Shown: positions 23,907-33,124 of the stretch, one piece after another | How positions within the stretch are numbered: position 1 is the first letter of the stretch | How the letters are laid out: every line of letters starts with the position of its first letter | Source: CADEDH01 sp965262175 | GTDB taxonomy: Bacteria; Actinomycetota; Acidimicrobiia; Acidimicrobiales; SZUA-35 | NCBI GenBank assembly: GCA_965262175.1 | Contig: CBDHES010000002.1 | Coordinates: forward strand, 1,798,001 to 1,862,000 | Direction: 5' to 3' | DNA length: 64,000 bases | Notes under the pieces: model-generated | What the model saw: only the letters and a program-made list of their open reading frames with translations | Database searches by the model: none | What the model was told of the DNA's origin: nothing | Program-made: the position numbers and the translations under genes

Positions 23907-24998
23907 ATGACGAACTCGACCCTGCGGTTCCTCGCGACCATCTTCGCCCTGGCGTTGTTCGCCGCCGCCTGTGGAAGCGACGACGATGACACGTCGTCCG
24001 GATCGGCCTCCGAGTCGGCGACCGACAACGATGCCGACGAGGTTGCAGCCCCGGAGGGCGACGACGCCGGAGATGACGGGGTCGACTCGATCACCATCGG
24101 CTACTCGGCCTGGCCGGGCTGGTTCCCGCTGGCCGTCACCGATCAAGCGGGCATCTTCGAGGAAGTCGGGCTCGACGTGGAGCTGATCTTCTTCGCCGAC
24201 TACCTGGCCAGCATCGACGCCATGGCGGTCGGGGAGCTCGACTTCGTCACCCAGACCCTCAACGACACCATGGCCAGCGTCGCCTTCGGCGACGAGCAGG
24301 TCATCGTGGTGGTCAATGACAACTCGACCGGGAACGACAAGATCATCTGCGACGGCTCCATCACCTCGATCGAGGATCTCGAGGGAGCGACGATCGCCGC
24401 TGAAGCGGGCGTGGTCGACCACTTCCTGCTCATCCAGGGGTTGGCCTCGGTCGGCCTCACCGAGGACGACATCGACTTCCGAGGAGTCCTCACCGACGCT
24501 GCGGCGGCGAGCTTCGCCGCCGGCGAGTTCGACTGCGTCGGCGTGTTCGCTCCCTTCTGGCTGACCGCGCTGGAGCGGGAGGGCTCGGCCGAGCTGTTCA
24601 GCTCCGCCGATTTCCCGGGCCTGATCCCCGACCACATCGTGGCCTCCCGGGAGATCGTCGATGAGAGCCCCGACGCGGTCCAGAAACTGGTCGACGCCTG
24701 GTACCTCACGCTCGCCTACCTCGAGGCGAACCCCGAGGAGTCGCTGGCGATCATGGCGGAGGTCGCCGAGATCTCCGTGGAGGAGTACGAGCTGCTGGCC
24801 GAGGGCACGACCCTGTTCTCGGCCGAGGACGCCTTGGCGGCCTTCCAACCCGGCGACGACACGACCTCCCTCCAGTTCACCGCCGAGCTGATCAACCCGT
24901 TCCTTGTCGAGTCGGGCTTCACCGAAACCGAGGCGCCCCTCGACGGGCTGTTCGATCCGAGCTTCACCGAGGACTACCTCGAGCGGATGGACGGCTGA
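23907..24998 (+). CDS. ABC importer substrate-binding lipoprotein (urea carboxylase-region, NMT1/SsuA-like)
   Basis: The 363-residue protein starts with a lipoprotein signal (hydrophobic residues 8-21, LFAAAC, lipidated C22). An acidic linker rich in Asp/Ser follows. The mature part is an SsuA/NMT1-type binding protein: ITIGYSAWPGWFPLAVTDQAGIFEEVGLDVELI, then FVTQTLNDTMA. This type accompanies the urea-carboxylase-associated importers. It would capture guanidine, urea or a similar small amine outside the membrane. The leaderless ATG is supported by TACGGT. Acidic surface composition is marked. Confidence 0.87.
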   Translation: MTNSTLRFLATIFALALFAAACGSDDDDTSSGSASESATDNDADEVAAPEGDDAGDDGVDSITIGYSAWPGWFPLAVTDQAGIFEEVGLDVELIFFADYLASIDAMAVGELDFVTQTLNDTMASVAFGDEQVIVVVNDNSTGNDKIICDGSITSIEDLEGATIAAEAGVVDHFLLIQGLASVGLTEDDIDFRGVLTDAAAASFAAGEFDCVGVFAPFWLTALEREGSAELFSSADFPGLIPDHIVASREIVDESPDAVQKLVDAWYLTLAYLEANPEESLAIMAEVAEISVEEYELLAEGTTLFSAEDALAAFQPGDDTTSLQFTAELINPFLVESGFTETEAPLDGLFDPSFTEDYLERMDG

Positions 24999-25036
24999 CC
25001 GGGCCCGGGAACGTCGGTGACGAACCCTGAGCGACC

Positions 25037-25864
25037 ATGAGCGCAACGACCACGACCGCCGGCACCAGGGGCCGGGCCCAGGGTCCGCTCCTCCGGGTCC
25101 GGGGAGAGATCCCCTCGTCGATTCGATGGGGCGCAACCGCGCTGGGCGCAGCGACCCTGATCGGGCTGTGGGTCGCCCTGTCAACGGTTTGGGCCACCGA
25201 AGGGTTCGCCGTCCCCACGATTCCGGCCACTTGGCGAGCCCTGGTCGAGATGTGGCGCGAGGGCGAGCTGGTCGGTGACTTCGTGGCCAGCACCCGGAGG
25301 GTTGCGATCGGCTACGGGGTCAGCGTGGGGATCGGCATCGTGCTGGGCATGGCGATAGGCAGCATCGCCTCGATCGACGCCTTCTTCGAGCCCCAGCTCG
25401 GTTTCCTCCGCTACATCCCGGCCACCGCCCTGACCCCACTCTTCCTGATCTGGTTGGGCATCGACGAGGCCCCCAAGATCGCCCTCATCATCGTCGGGAC
25501 CGTCTTCTACAACATCCTGATGATCGCCGACGTCGTTCGGGCCGTGCCGAGCGAGCTGATCAAGGCCGCCTCGACCCTCGGCGCCGGCCGGCTGACCGTA
25601 CTCCGCCGGGTGATTCTCCCCCACTCCTGGCCAGGCATCGTCGACGTGACCCGGATCAACCTGGCGGCGGCGTGGCTGATGCTGGTGGTCGCCGAGCTGC
25701 TGGCGGCCCAGGACGGCCTGGCGTTCCGGATCATCCGGGCCCAGCGGTTCCGGCGGGTCGACCGGATGTTCGCTCTCCTCCTGGTGTTCGGGCTGCTGGG
25801 GATCATCAGCGACCTGGCCCTCCGCGCGATCCGCAAGCGCACGGCCCGGTGGGCGGTCGACTGA
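25037..25864 (+). CDS. ABC importer permease (urea/guanidine-type)
   Basis: The 275-residue membrane protein has about six hydrophobic segments and the SsuC-like inner-membrane permease signature. The EAA loop region reads SELIKAASTLGAGRLTVLRRVILPHSWPGIVDVTRI, where the permease contacts the ATPase. It belongs with the binding protein at 23907 and the ATPase at 25864. Its stop overlaps the next start as TGATG. Confidence 0.88.
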   Translation: MSATTTTAGTRGRAQGPLLRVRGEIPSSIRWGATALGAATLIGLWVALSTVWATEGFAVPTIPATWRALVEMWREGELVGDFVASTRRVAIGYGVSVGIGIVLGMAIGSIASIDAFFEPQLGFLRYIPATALTPLFLIWLGIDEAPKIALIIVGTVFYNILMIADVVRAVPSELIKAASTLGAGRLTVLRRVILPHSWPGIVDVTRINLAAAWLMLVVAELLAAQDGLAFRIIRAQRFRRVDRMFALLLVFGLLGIISDLALRAIRKRTARWAVD

Positions 25865-26781
25865 TGGGTCCCCGGATCACCGCCCTCGACGCGGCCGATG
25901 CCGACCCGAACCCGATCGCAGATCCCGACGACGCGGGAGTGGATTCGGTCCGCTCGGCGCCGGCCGGAGGACCTGCCGACCCGGATGTACCGGTGGTACC
26001 CGACGGGCAGCCGGGGGTCGTCGTCCGGGGCCTCACCAAGACCTACCCCGGACGGCGAGGCCGGACGATCACCGCCGTCGAGGACGTCGACCTCGACGTC
26101 GCGCCCGGTCAGCTCGTGTGCATCGTCGGCGCTTCGGGATGCGGGAAGTCGACGATGTTGAACATCATCGGCGGCCTGGATCACGCCACATCGGGCCGGG
26201 TCGAGGTCGGTGGGGAGACCGTCGTCGGCCCCGGCCCCGACCGGGGGATGGTGTTCCAGGCCTACTCGCTGTTCCCCTGGAAATCCGTGGCCGGCAACGT
26301 CGGCTTCGGCCTCGAGCTGGCCGGATGGTCCAGAGCCGCCCGACGATCGCGGGTCGAGGAGCTGTTGGGGATCATGGAGCTGACCGCTCACGCCGACCGG
26401 CTCCCGCGGGAGCTGTCGGGCGGCATGCGTCAGCGGGTGGCCATCGCTCGGGCCCTGGCTCCCGAGCCCGACGTGCTCCTCCTCGACGAGCCCTTCGGGG
26501 CACTCGATGCTCAGACCAAGCGGGCCCTCCAGGAGTTCCTCCGAACGGTCTGGCGGCGGACCAGAGCGACGATCCTGATGGTCACTCACGACGTCGCCGA
26601 AGCCGTCTATCTCGCCGAGCGGATCTACGTGATGGCGCCCCGCCCGGGCCGGGTGGCCGAGGTGGTCGAGGTCCCCTTCGGCGCCGACCGCGGTCCACGC
26701 CTGAAGCGTGACCCCCGCTTCGCCGACCTCGTCGACGAGATCGAAGACCTCCTCCTCCCCACCACCGGAGACGACCGATGA
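25864..26781 (+). CDS. ABC importer ATP-binding protein (urea/guanidine-type)
   Basis: The 305-residue ATPase has an unusual Asp/Pro-rich N-terminal extension of about 50 residues before the ABC core. The core holds Walker A GASGCGKST, Q-loop VFQAYSLFPW, signature LSGGMRQR, Walker B VLLLDEPFGALD and the H-loop VTHD. It most resembles SsuB/TauB-type ATPases. The ATG at 25864 was chosen because it overlaps the permease stop; the longer frame upstream lies within the permease. Its stop overlaps the next gene (ATGA). Confidence 0.9.
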   Translation: MGPRITALDAADADPNPIADPDDAGVDSVRSAPAGGPADPDVPVVPDGQPGVVVRGLTKTYPGRRGRTITAVEDVDLDVAPGQLVCIVGASGCGKSTMLNIIGGLDHATSGRVEVGGETVVGPGPDRGMVFQAYSLFPWKSVAGNVGFGLELAGWSRAARRSRVEELLGIMELTAHADRLPRELSGGMRQRVAIARALAPEPDVLLLDEPFGALDAQTKRALQEFLRTVWRRTRATILMVTHDVAEAVYLAERIYVMAPRPGRVAEVVEVPFGADRGPRLKRDPRFADLVDEIEDLLLPTTGDDR

Positions 26782-27626
26782 CGACCGACGACCCCGAGAC
26801 CGGCGGTACGGCGACGACGACCGCCGCCCGGGCCCATGCCCGATCGATGGAGGGAACCGTGGTCGACGCCATGCCGACCGTTCCGCCCTCCGACGCAACC
26901 GGCCTCCCGGCCGGGCTGGAGCCGGCCTGCGTGGTGTGGGACGAGACGATCGCCGGGGGCGGGTACACGGCGTTTCGAGCCGCCACCGGCACCCACATCC
27001 GGCTGGTCGACCGCGACGGCGATGCCAGCGCGGGGATACTGCTCCACCGGCTCGACCATCCGAGCGAGCGGCTCAACGTCGCCGACACGGTCAAGATCCA
27101 GTGGCAGGCCTACCTCCGCCAGGGTCAGCTGCTGCTCTCCGACATGGGACGGGTCCTGGCGGCGATCGTGATCGACACGAGCGGCCGTCACGACACGATC
27201 TGTGGGACGACCAACCGGGCGGCCAACGACGCACGATATGGCGACGGCTCGATCCACGGGACAGCGCCCAACGGCCGGGACCTGTTCGCCCTGGCCCTCA
27301 CGAAGCAGGGCCGGTCCCGACGGGACGTCGCCCCGAACGTGACCTTGTTCAAGGGGACCCGGGTCGGTCCCGACGGCTCGATCGAGCTGTTGGCCAGCGC
27401 CCCTGCCGGTAGCGAGGTCGTCGTGCGGTGTGAACTCGACCTGCTCGTCACGATCGTGAATGTCGCCCACCCGCTCGACGATCGACCGGCCTACACCGTC
27501 ACCCCGGTCCGGGTCACCGCCTGGCGAGGTCGGCCGGCTCCGCCGGACGACCCGATCCGCACCGCCACCCCCGAAGGTCGACGGGCGTACCAGAACACCG
27601 AGATGGCCCGGGAGCAGCTGCGATGA
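26778..27626 (+). CDS. DUF1989 protein, urea-carboxylase-associated 1 (carboxyguanidine deiminase-type subunit)
   Basis: The 282-residue protein belongs to the DUF1989 family found beside urea/guanidine carboxylases. Such proteins were shown in other bacteria to form the two-subunit carboxyguanidine deiminase, which turns carboxyguanidine into allophanate and ammonia. Visible elements are DRDGDASAGILLH, SERLNVADTVKIQW and PNVTLFKG. About 40 N-terminal residues are low-complexity. It overlaps the ATPase (ATGA) and the second DUF1989 gene (ATGA). Assignment to the A or B subunit is not attempted. Confidence 0.85.
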   Translation: MTTDDPETGGTATTTAARAHARSMEGTVVDAMPTVPPSDATGLPAGLEPACVVWDETIAGGGYTAFRAATGTHIRLVDRDGDASAGILLHRLDHPSERLNVADTVKIQWQAYLRQGQLLLSDMGRVLAAIVIDTSGRHDTICGTTNRAANDARYGDGSIHGTAPNGRDLFALALTKQGRSRRDVAPNVTLFKGTRVGPDGSIELLASAPAGSEVVVRCELDLLVTIVNVAHPLDDRPAYTVTPVRVTAWRGRPAPPDDPIRTATPEGRRAYQNTEMAREQLR

Positions 27627-28225
27627 CCCGACACACCGTCGACCGGAGAGCGCCGTGGTCCGGCGTCGTCCCCGCCGGCAACAGCCTGACGATCGTCGAT
27701 CTCGAGGGCAACCAGGCGGTCGACTGCCTCCTCTACGTCGCCGACGACCCGATCGAGCGGTACAGCGCTCCCGACACGATGGCCGCCCAGCGCAACGTGT
27801 TCCTCGTCGCCGGCTCGACGCTCCTGACGACCGAGGGGCGGCCCCTCATGACGATCACCGCCACGACGTGTGAGCGCCACGACACCCTCGGCGGGGCCTG
27901 TTCGAAGGAATCGAACACGCTCCGCTACGGGCACCACACCTACGGGCAGCACGCCTGCGTCGAGAACTTCGTCCACGAGCACCAGCGGTGGGGTCTCGAC
28001 AAGCGCGACATCCAGTCGAACATCAACTGGTTCATGAACGTTCCGGTCGATCCCGACGGGAGCCTGGGCATCGTCGACGGGATCTCGGCGCCCGGGCTGT
28101 CGGTCACGCTCCGGGCCGAGCTCGACACCCTGGTGATCATCAGCAACTGCCCCCAGATCAACAACCCCTGCAACGGTTTCGATCCCACCCCGGTCGAGCT
28201 GGTGATCGACGACGGTCGATCATGA
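27623..28225 (+). CDS. DUF1989 protein, urea-carboxylase-associated 2 (carboxyguanidine deiminase-type subunit)
   Basis: The 200-residue partner of the preceding protein. It has the DUF1989 pattern including DLEGNQAVDCLLY, CERHDTLGGACSKESNTLRYGHHT and the metal-type cysteine/histidine segment around the CSKES turn. Near the end CPQINNPCNGFDPTPVELVI is typical of the second subunit. The two genes overlap by 4 bp, favouring a heteromeric enzyme. Together with the importer, carboxyltransferase and allophanate hydrolase, they fit guanidine assimilation. Activity on urea-derived substrates cannot be excluded. Confidence 0.87.
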   Translation: MTRHTVDRRAPWSGVVPAGNSLTIVDLEGNQAVDCLLYVADDPIERYSAPDTMAAQRNVFLVAGSTLLTTEGRPLMTITATTCERHDTLGGACSKESNTLRYGHHTYGQHACVENFVHEHQRWGLDKRDIQSNINWFMNVPVDPDGSLGIVDGISAPGLSVTLRAELDTLVIISNCPQINNPCNGFDPTPVELVIDDGRS

Positions 28226-29820
28226 GCGACGATGCGGTCTGGATCGAACGACGGGAGGGGGCGGGCGGGCCGGGCCTAGCGCTCGCCGGCCACCGGCTGG
28301 CCGTGAAAGACAACATCGACGTAGCCGGCTACGGCACCACGGCTGGCTGCCCGTCGTTCCGCTACGAGCCGAGCCGCACCGCCACCGCCGTCGAGCGGCT
28401 GTTGGCCGCTGGAGCAGCGGTGGCCGGCAAGGCGAACCTGGATCAGTTCGCCACCGGGCTCGTCGGGACCCGCAGCCCCTACGGCCCGGTCCCCAACCCC
28501 CGGCGGCCGGGCTGGATCTCGGGTGGCTCATCGAGCGGGTCGGCGGCGGCGGTTGCGGCCGGAACCGCCTCGCTCGGTGTCGGCACCGACACCGCAGGCT
28601 CGGGGCGGGTCCCCGCCGCGCTGTGTGGCCTCGTCGGCCTCAAGGGCACGGTCGGATGGGTCCCGACGACCGGGGTCGTCCCGGCCTGCCCCAGCTTCGA
28701 CTGCACGACGATCATGGCCACGACGGTCGCCGAGGCCGCCACCGCGTTGACCATCATGGCCGGACCCGACGGGATCGACCCCCGGGCCCGGGCCAGGCCC
28801 GCCGGCCGACCAGCACCGGTCGCCCGGTTGGGTGTCCTCGGCGACGGTGCGCTCGCCGAATGCGACGACGAGATCCGCTCGGGGTACCGAGCCGCGCTTC
28901 GGCGGGCGGGCGCCTGCGGCTTCGAGCTCGTCGAGGTCGACCTCAGCCCTTACGTCACGGCTGGCGGTCTGCTCTACGGAGGCGCGTTCCTCGCCGAGCG
29001 GGCGTGGTCGGTCGGGCGGTTTCTGGCCACCGAGCCGACCGACGCCGATCCGGCGGTGGCCGCCATCATCGGCGGTGCCGAGACCTCCACAGCGGTCGAC
29101 TACGCCGGCGACCGGCACCGGCTGGCCGAGCTGGCGATGGCGGCCGGGGTCGTTTGGGACTCCGTCGACGCCGTGATGACCCCGACGGTTCCCTTCCACC
29201 CGACGGTCGATCAGGTCGCCGCCGATCCCATCGGCTGCAACGGACGGCTCGGCCGGTTCGTGTCGGGGGCAAATCTCGTCGACTGGTGTGGGGCGGTCGT
29301 GCCGATCCCCGACACGGACGACCCGGTTCCGTTCGGAGCGCAGCTGCTCGGACCGGCCTGGTCCGACGAGGCGATCTGGGCCGCTGCGGCCACCCTCGGT
29401 GGCGAGGACGGAGACCCCACCGCCGGTTCGGCCGGCGGCGGAATCGAGCTGGCGGTCGTCGGCGCTCACCTCCGGGGTCAGCCACTCAACCACCAACTCA
29501 CCTCACGGGGGGCAACGTATGTCCGCACCGCCCGGACCGCCGCCGCCTACCGGCTGGTGGTGCTCGAGGGCGAGCTACCCAAGCCGGGCCTGTTCCGGGA
29601 TGGCGCCCGTGCGGCATCGGTCGAGGTCGAGGTGTGGCGGCTCGACCCGCTCGGCTTCGGCCAGTTCGTGGCGGACGTACCACCACCGCTGGGCATCGGC
29701 ACCGTCGAGCTGCAGGACGGGTCGTCGGTCCACGGCTTCCTCTGCGAGTCGGAGCCGGCCGCTGGGGCGCCCGACATCTCGTCGTTCGGCGGCTGGCGGT
29801 CCTGGCTGGCCAGCCGATGA
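28222..29820 (+). CDS. atzF: Allophanate hydrolase
   Basis: The 532-residue protein has an amidase-signature domain (about 1-410) with the Ser-cisSer-Lys triad: LAVKDNIDV holds the lysine, SGGSSSGSA the cis-serine and GTDTAGSGR the nucleophile region. A C-terminal allophanate-hydrolase domain (about 420-532) has VVGAHLRGQPLNHQL and LPKPGLFRDG. It splits allophanate to carbon dioxide and ammonia. It overlaps both neighbours by 4 bp (ATGA). It is the point where the guanidine route and the biuret route in this region join, and no second copy is present. Confidence 0.92.
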   Translation: MSDDAVWIERREGAGGPGLALAGHRLAVKDNIDVAGYGTTAGCPSFRYEPSRTATAVERLLAAGAAVAGKANLDQFATGLVGTRSPYGPVPNPRRPGWISGGSSSGSAAAVAAGTASLGVGTDTAGSGRVPAALCGLVGLKGTVGWVPTTGVVPACPSFDCTTIMATTVAEAATALTIMAGPDGIDPRARARPAGRPAPVARLGVLGDGALAECDDEIRSGYRAALRRAGACGFELVEVDLSPYVTAGGLLYGGAFLAERAWSVGRFLATEPTDADPAVAAIIGGAETSTAVDYAGDRHRLAELAMAAGVVWDSVDAVMTPTVPFHPTVDQVAADPIGCNGRLGRFVSGANLVDWCGAVVPIPDTDDPVPFGAQLLGPAWSDEAIWAAAATLGGEDGDPTAGSAGGGIELAVVGAHLRGQPLNHQLTSRGATYVRTARTAAAYRLVVLEGELPKPGLFRDGARAASVEVEVWRLDPLGFGQFVADVPPPLGIGTVELQDGSSVHGFLCESEPAAGAPDISSFGGWRSWLASR

Positions 29821-31814
29821 GCCCCGCCGAGATCCTCGTCGAAGACGGCGGGCTCCAGACGACGGTGCAGGACGCTGATGGCCGCCTCGGCTACTGGATG
29901 GTCGGTGTCCCCCCGAGTGGGGCGATGGACGCCTACTCGCTGGCTCTCGGCAACCGGATCGTGGCCAACCAGCCCGGCGCCGCCGGGCTCGAGTGCACAG
30001 TGACCGGCCCGACTCTGCGGTTCGCCACCGAGACGATCGTCGCCCTGACCGGCGCCGATACAGGGGCCACCGTCGACGGGCGCCCGGTACCGCTGTGGGA
30101 GCCGCTGCCGATCCCGGCCGGTGCCGTGCTCCGACTCGGTCGGCTCCGGGGCCCCGGCATGCGGACCTACGTCGCGGTGCGGGGCGGCATCGACGTGCCA
30201 CTTGTGCTGGGAAGTCGAGCGACCTTCACCCTCGGCGGCTTCGGCGGCCACCAGGGCCGGGAGCTCCAGGACGGCGATCAGCTACCGATCGGCATGGCCA
30301 CCCTCGACCTCACCCCGTTCCCCCTACGGGACGCAGCTCGACCGGACATCACCACCAGCTGGGACCTCCGGGTCTGCGAGGGCCCCCACGGAGCACCAGA
30401 GTTCATCACCTCGGACGGGATCGAGGCACTGTTGACCACCAGATGGGAGGTCCAGACCCACGCTGCCCGAACCGGGGTCCGCCTCTCGGGGCCAGCCCCG
30501 GACTGGGCCAGAACCGATGGCGGCGACGCCGGACTCCACCCGTCGAACATCCACGACACCGGCTATGCGTTCGGCGCCGTCGACTTCACCGGAGACACCC
30601 CGGTCATCCTCGGCCCGGACGGGCCGAGCCTCGGCGGATTCACCTGCCCGTTCACCGTCATCCGGGCCGATCGATGGAAGCTCGGTCAGCTCGCTCCCGG
30701 CGACTCGGTGACGCTCGTCCCGGTCGACGCAGCCACCGCAGCCCGAGCCCGGGACGAGCAGTCGACAACCATCCGACTGCTCCGACCGCCCGACAGCCGC
30801 TCCTCGAACGGAACCACCCGATCCCGCGACGGTGGCCGGCTACCCGTCGAGCCGGTCACCGGAACCGAGTCGGACGTCCTGTTCCGACGAGCCGGCGACG
30901 ACTTCGTCCTCGTCGAGTTCGGGTCGATGACGCTCGACCTCGAGCTCCGGGCCCGGGTCCACGGACTGGAGCGGTGGCTGGCCGAACGGTCGGTGCCCGG
31001 GCTGATCGATCTCACCGCCGGCATCCGGTCCCTCCTCATCCACCTCGACCCCGACACGCTGACGGCCGACGAGGTCGTGACCCTGGTCCGGTCGGCGCTC
31101 GACGACCAGCCGGACCCCGCCGACCTGGTGGTCCCCGGTCGAATCGTCCACCTGCCGCTGTCGTGGGAGGACCCGTCGACGATCGAGGCCATCGAGCGGT
31201 ACATGACGGTCGTCAGGGACGACGCGCCGTGGTGCCCGTCGAACATCGAGTTCATCCGTCGCGTCAACGGCCTCGCCTCGGCCGACGACGTCAGACGAAT
31301 CGTGTTCGACGCCAGCTACCTCGTGCTCGGGTTGGGCGACGTGTACCTGGGAGCACCGGTGTCGACACCACTCGACCCCCGGCACCGTCTCGTGACCACC
31401 AAGTACAACCCGGCCAGGACCTGGACACCCCAGAACGCGGTCGGGATCGGCGGGGCCTACCTGTGTGTCTACGGCATGGAGGGACCCGGCGGCTACCAGT
31501 TCGTGGGGCGGACGGTGCCCGTGTGGTATCTCGACGGGCCGACCCCCGGCCCCGACCCCGAGACCCCCTGGCTGCTCCGGGCCTTCGATCAGCTGCGGTT
31601 CCATCCCGTGTCGGCCGAGGAGCTCGTCGACCTGCGGCATCGGGCGACAGCCGGCTCGCTCGAGCTGAAGATCGAACCGATCGACTTCTCACTGGCCGAG
31701 CACCAGGCCCGCCTGCGAGCCGATCGGGCCTCCATCGAGGAGTTCCGGGCGACCCAGCGGGAGGCCTTCGACCAGGAGCGGGCCCGGTGGCGGGAAGGTG
31801 GCGAGCTGGTGTGA
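29817..31814 (+). CDS. Urea/guanidine carboxylase carboxyltransferase half only (KipA-KipI order)
   Basis: The 665-residue protein has the KipA-like domain first (about 4-290, with LQTTVQDADGRLGYWMVGVPPSGAMD). The KipI-like domain follows (about 350-600, with VLVEFGSMTLDLELRARV and KYNPARTWTPQNAVGIGG). A helical tail ends in ERARWREGGELV. This is the order and tail of the carboxyltransferase part of urea carboxylase. The N-terminal biotin carboxylase and C-terminal biotin carrier, both normally fused, are absent; the protein stops where the carrier would begin. It must borrow a biotinylated partner from elsewhere or do something else. A 5-oxoprolinase-type PxpBC fusion is the alternative. Confidence 0.85.
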   Translation: MSPAEILVEDGGLQTTVQDADGRLGYWMVGVPPSGAMDAYSLALGNRIVANQPGAAGLECTVTGPTLRFATETIVALTGADTGATVDGRPVPLWEPLPIPAGAVLRLGRLRGPGMRTYVAVRGGIDVPLVLGSRATFTLGGFGGHQGRELQDGDQLPIGMATLDLTPFPLRDAARPDITTSWDLRVCEGPHGAPEFITSDGIEALLTTRWEVQTHAARTGVRLSGPAPDWARTDGGDAGLHPSNIHDTGYAFGAVDFTGDTPVILGPDGPSLGGFTCPFTVIRADRWKLGQLAPGDSVTLVPVDAATAARARDEQSTTIRLLRPPDSRSSNGTTRSRDGGRLPVEPVTGTESDVLFRRAGDDFVLVEFGSMTLDLELRARVHGLERWLAERSVPGLIDLTAGIRSLLIHLDPDTLTADEVVTLVRSALDDQPDPADLVVPGRIVHLPLSWEDPSTIEAIERYMTVVRDDAPWCPSNIEFIRRVNGLASADDVRRIVFDASYLVLGLGDVYLGAPVSTPLDPRHRLVTTKYNPARTWTPQNAVGIGGAYLCVYGMEGPGGYQFVGRTVPVWYLDGPTPGPDPETPWLLRAFDQLRFHPVSAEELVDLRHRATAGSLELKIEPIDFSLAEHQARLRADRASIEEFRATQREAFDQERARWREGGELV

Positions 31815-31823
31815 TGGGCGGCG

Positions 31824-32525
31824 TCAGGAACCGAGCACGGTGAGCAGCTCGCGGGAGTGGGCCACCGCGCCGAACACGCCACCCTGCATCTTGACCATCT
31901 GGAGGGCAGCGAGGTAGTTGCCGTGGTCGGTCGCACCGGTGCAGTCCTCCAACAGCAGACACTCGAACCCCCGATCGTTGGCTTCCCGCATCGTGGTGTG
32001 GACGCAGACGTCGGTGGTGATGCCCGTGAACACCAGGTGGGTGATGCCCTTGTTCCGTAGCACGAGCTCCAGGTCGGTGGCGTAGAAGCTGCCCTTGCCC
32101 GGCTTGTCGATGACCCGCTCGCCGGGGAGCGGCGCCACCTCGGGGACGATGTCCCAACCCGGCTCACCCCTGATCAGGATCCGACCGCAGGGGCCGGGGT
32201 CGCCGATCCCGGCCCCGATTCGCTTCGATCGCCACAGCTTGTTCGCCGGGAGGTCCGACAGGTCGGGCTCGTGGCCCTCCCGGGTATGGATCACGGTGAA
32301 CCCAGCGGTCCGGGCGGCGGCGAGAACGGCGGCGGCCGGGGCCAACCCGGACCGGGTCAGGTCCAAGTCGTAGCCCATCGCGTCCACGTACCCCCCGGGC
32401 CCGCAGAAGTCGGTCTGCCAGTCGATCATCATCAGGGCCGTTCTCGCCGGGTCGATCGAACCGTCGTAGGGCCAGGGGTACGGGTCGGCGTTCACGGCGC
32501 CGATCGGGGAGGGGGTCGCGGTCAC
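31824..32525 (-). CDS. biuH: Biuret hydrolase (isochorismatase-fold cysteine hydrolase)
   Basis: The 233-residue protein closely follows characterised biuret hydrolases. The opening ADPYPWPYDG, DWQTDF with D35, a HTREGHEPDLSDLPANKLWR stretch and DKPGKGSFYATDLE with K141 are present. TTDVCVHTT with the nucleophile C174 and KMQGGVFG near the end complete the pattern. The D-K-C triad is complete. It would hydrolyse biuret to allophanate and ammonia, feeding the allophanate hydrolase of the facing operon 2 kb away. GTG start overlaps the stop of the upstream paralog (GTGA), with AAAGGA as ribosome site. Other isochorismatase-family amidases are the alternative. Confidence 0.88.
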   Translation of the reverse strand: MTATPSPIGAVNADPYPWPYDGSIDPARTALMMIDWQTDFCGPGGYVDAMGYDLDLTRSGLAPAAAVLAAARTAGFTVIHTREGHEPDLSDLPANKLWRSKRIGAGIGDPGPCGRILIRGEPGWDIVPEVAPLPGERVIDKPGKGSFYATDLELVLRNKGITHLVFTGITTDVCVHTTMREANDRGFECLLLEDCTGATDHGNYLAALQMVKMQGGVFGAVAHSRELLTVLGS

Positions 32526-33124
32526 GGGAGGTCCTTTCGTTGGGAAACGATCGTGCGGAGGGCGGCCACCACGGCAGCGGTCGACCCGACCGCCCCGAAG
32601 ATGCCACCGGACAACTCGATGCTCGACACCGCTCCAGCCCGGAGCGAGCCGTCGATCGCCGCGCATGCGTCGCCCACCGTCAGGCACTCGTAGCCTCGGT
32701 CGTTGGCCCGTCGCAGGGTGCTGTGGACGGCGGTCTCGAGGCCGTTGCCGGCCACGAGCATATGGGTCCGACCCGCCCGGCGTAGGACGACGTCGAGGGG
32801 TCCGCCATAGAAGCCGTCGGTACCGGCTGCGGTCACCGTCACCTCGCCGAGGGCGGCGGTGACGCGGGGCATCGACGGATCGGGGAGCCCCTCGATCGGT
32901 CCCCGGGGCGGTGGCCCATGGGTCACCAGCACGGTCAGGAGGCCCGCGGCCGCCGCCACCGAGCGGAGCAGGGCCAGGTTGGCGACCACCTCGCCATCGA
33001 GGGCCGTCCTGGCCGACCAGGTGGGTCCGGCACCACAGATGACGAGGGCGGTGGCCGTCGGTGTGAGCTCGCCGTCGAAGGGCCACGGATAGGGGGACGT
33101 GCCGTCGATCGCCATCGCCGTCAT
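32522..33124 (-). CDS. Isochorismatase-fold paralog with all three catalytic residues lost
   Basis: This 200-residue protein aligns with the biuret hydrolase encoded next to it: SPYPWPFDG near the start, GFYGGPLDVVL, RRANDRGYECL and SGGIFGAVG at the end. Aligned catalytic positions are changed: Asp to G31, Lys to A99 and Cys to A132. The reading frame is intact and tightly coupled (4-bp overlaps on both sides), so it looks maintained rather than decaying. It may be a structural or regulatory partner of the active enzyme. A non-hydrolytic binding role is inference. Confidence 0.85.
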   Translation of the reverse strand: MTAMAIDGTSPYPWPFDGELTPTATALVICGAGPTWSARTALDGEVVANLALLRSVAAAAGLLTVLVTHGPPPRGPIEGLPDPSMPRVTAALGEVTVTAAGTDGFYGGPLDVVLRRAGRTHMLVAGNGLETAVHSTLRRANDRGYECLTVGDACAAIDGSLRAGAVSSIELSGGIFGAVGSTAAVVAALRTIVSQRKDLP

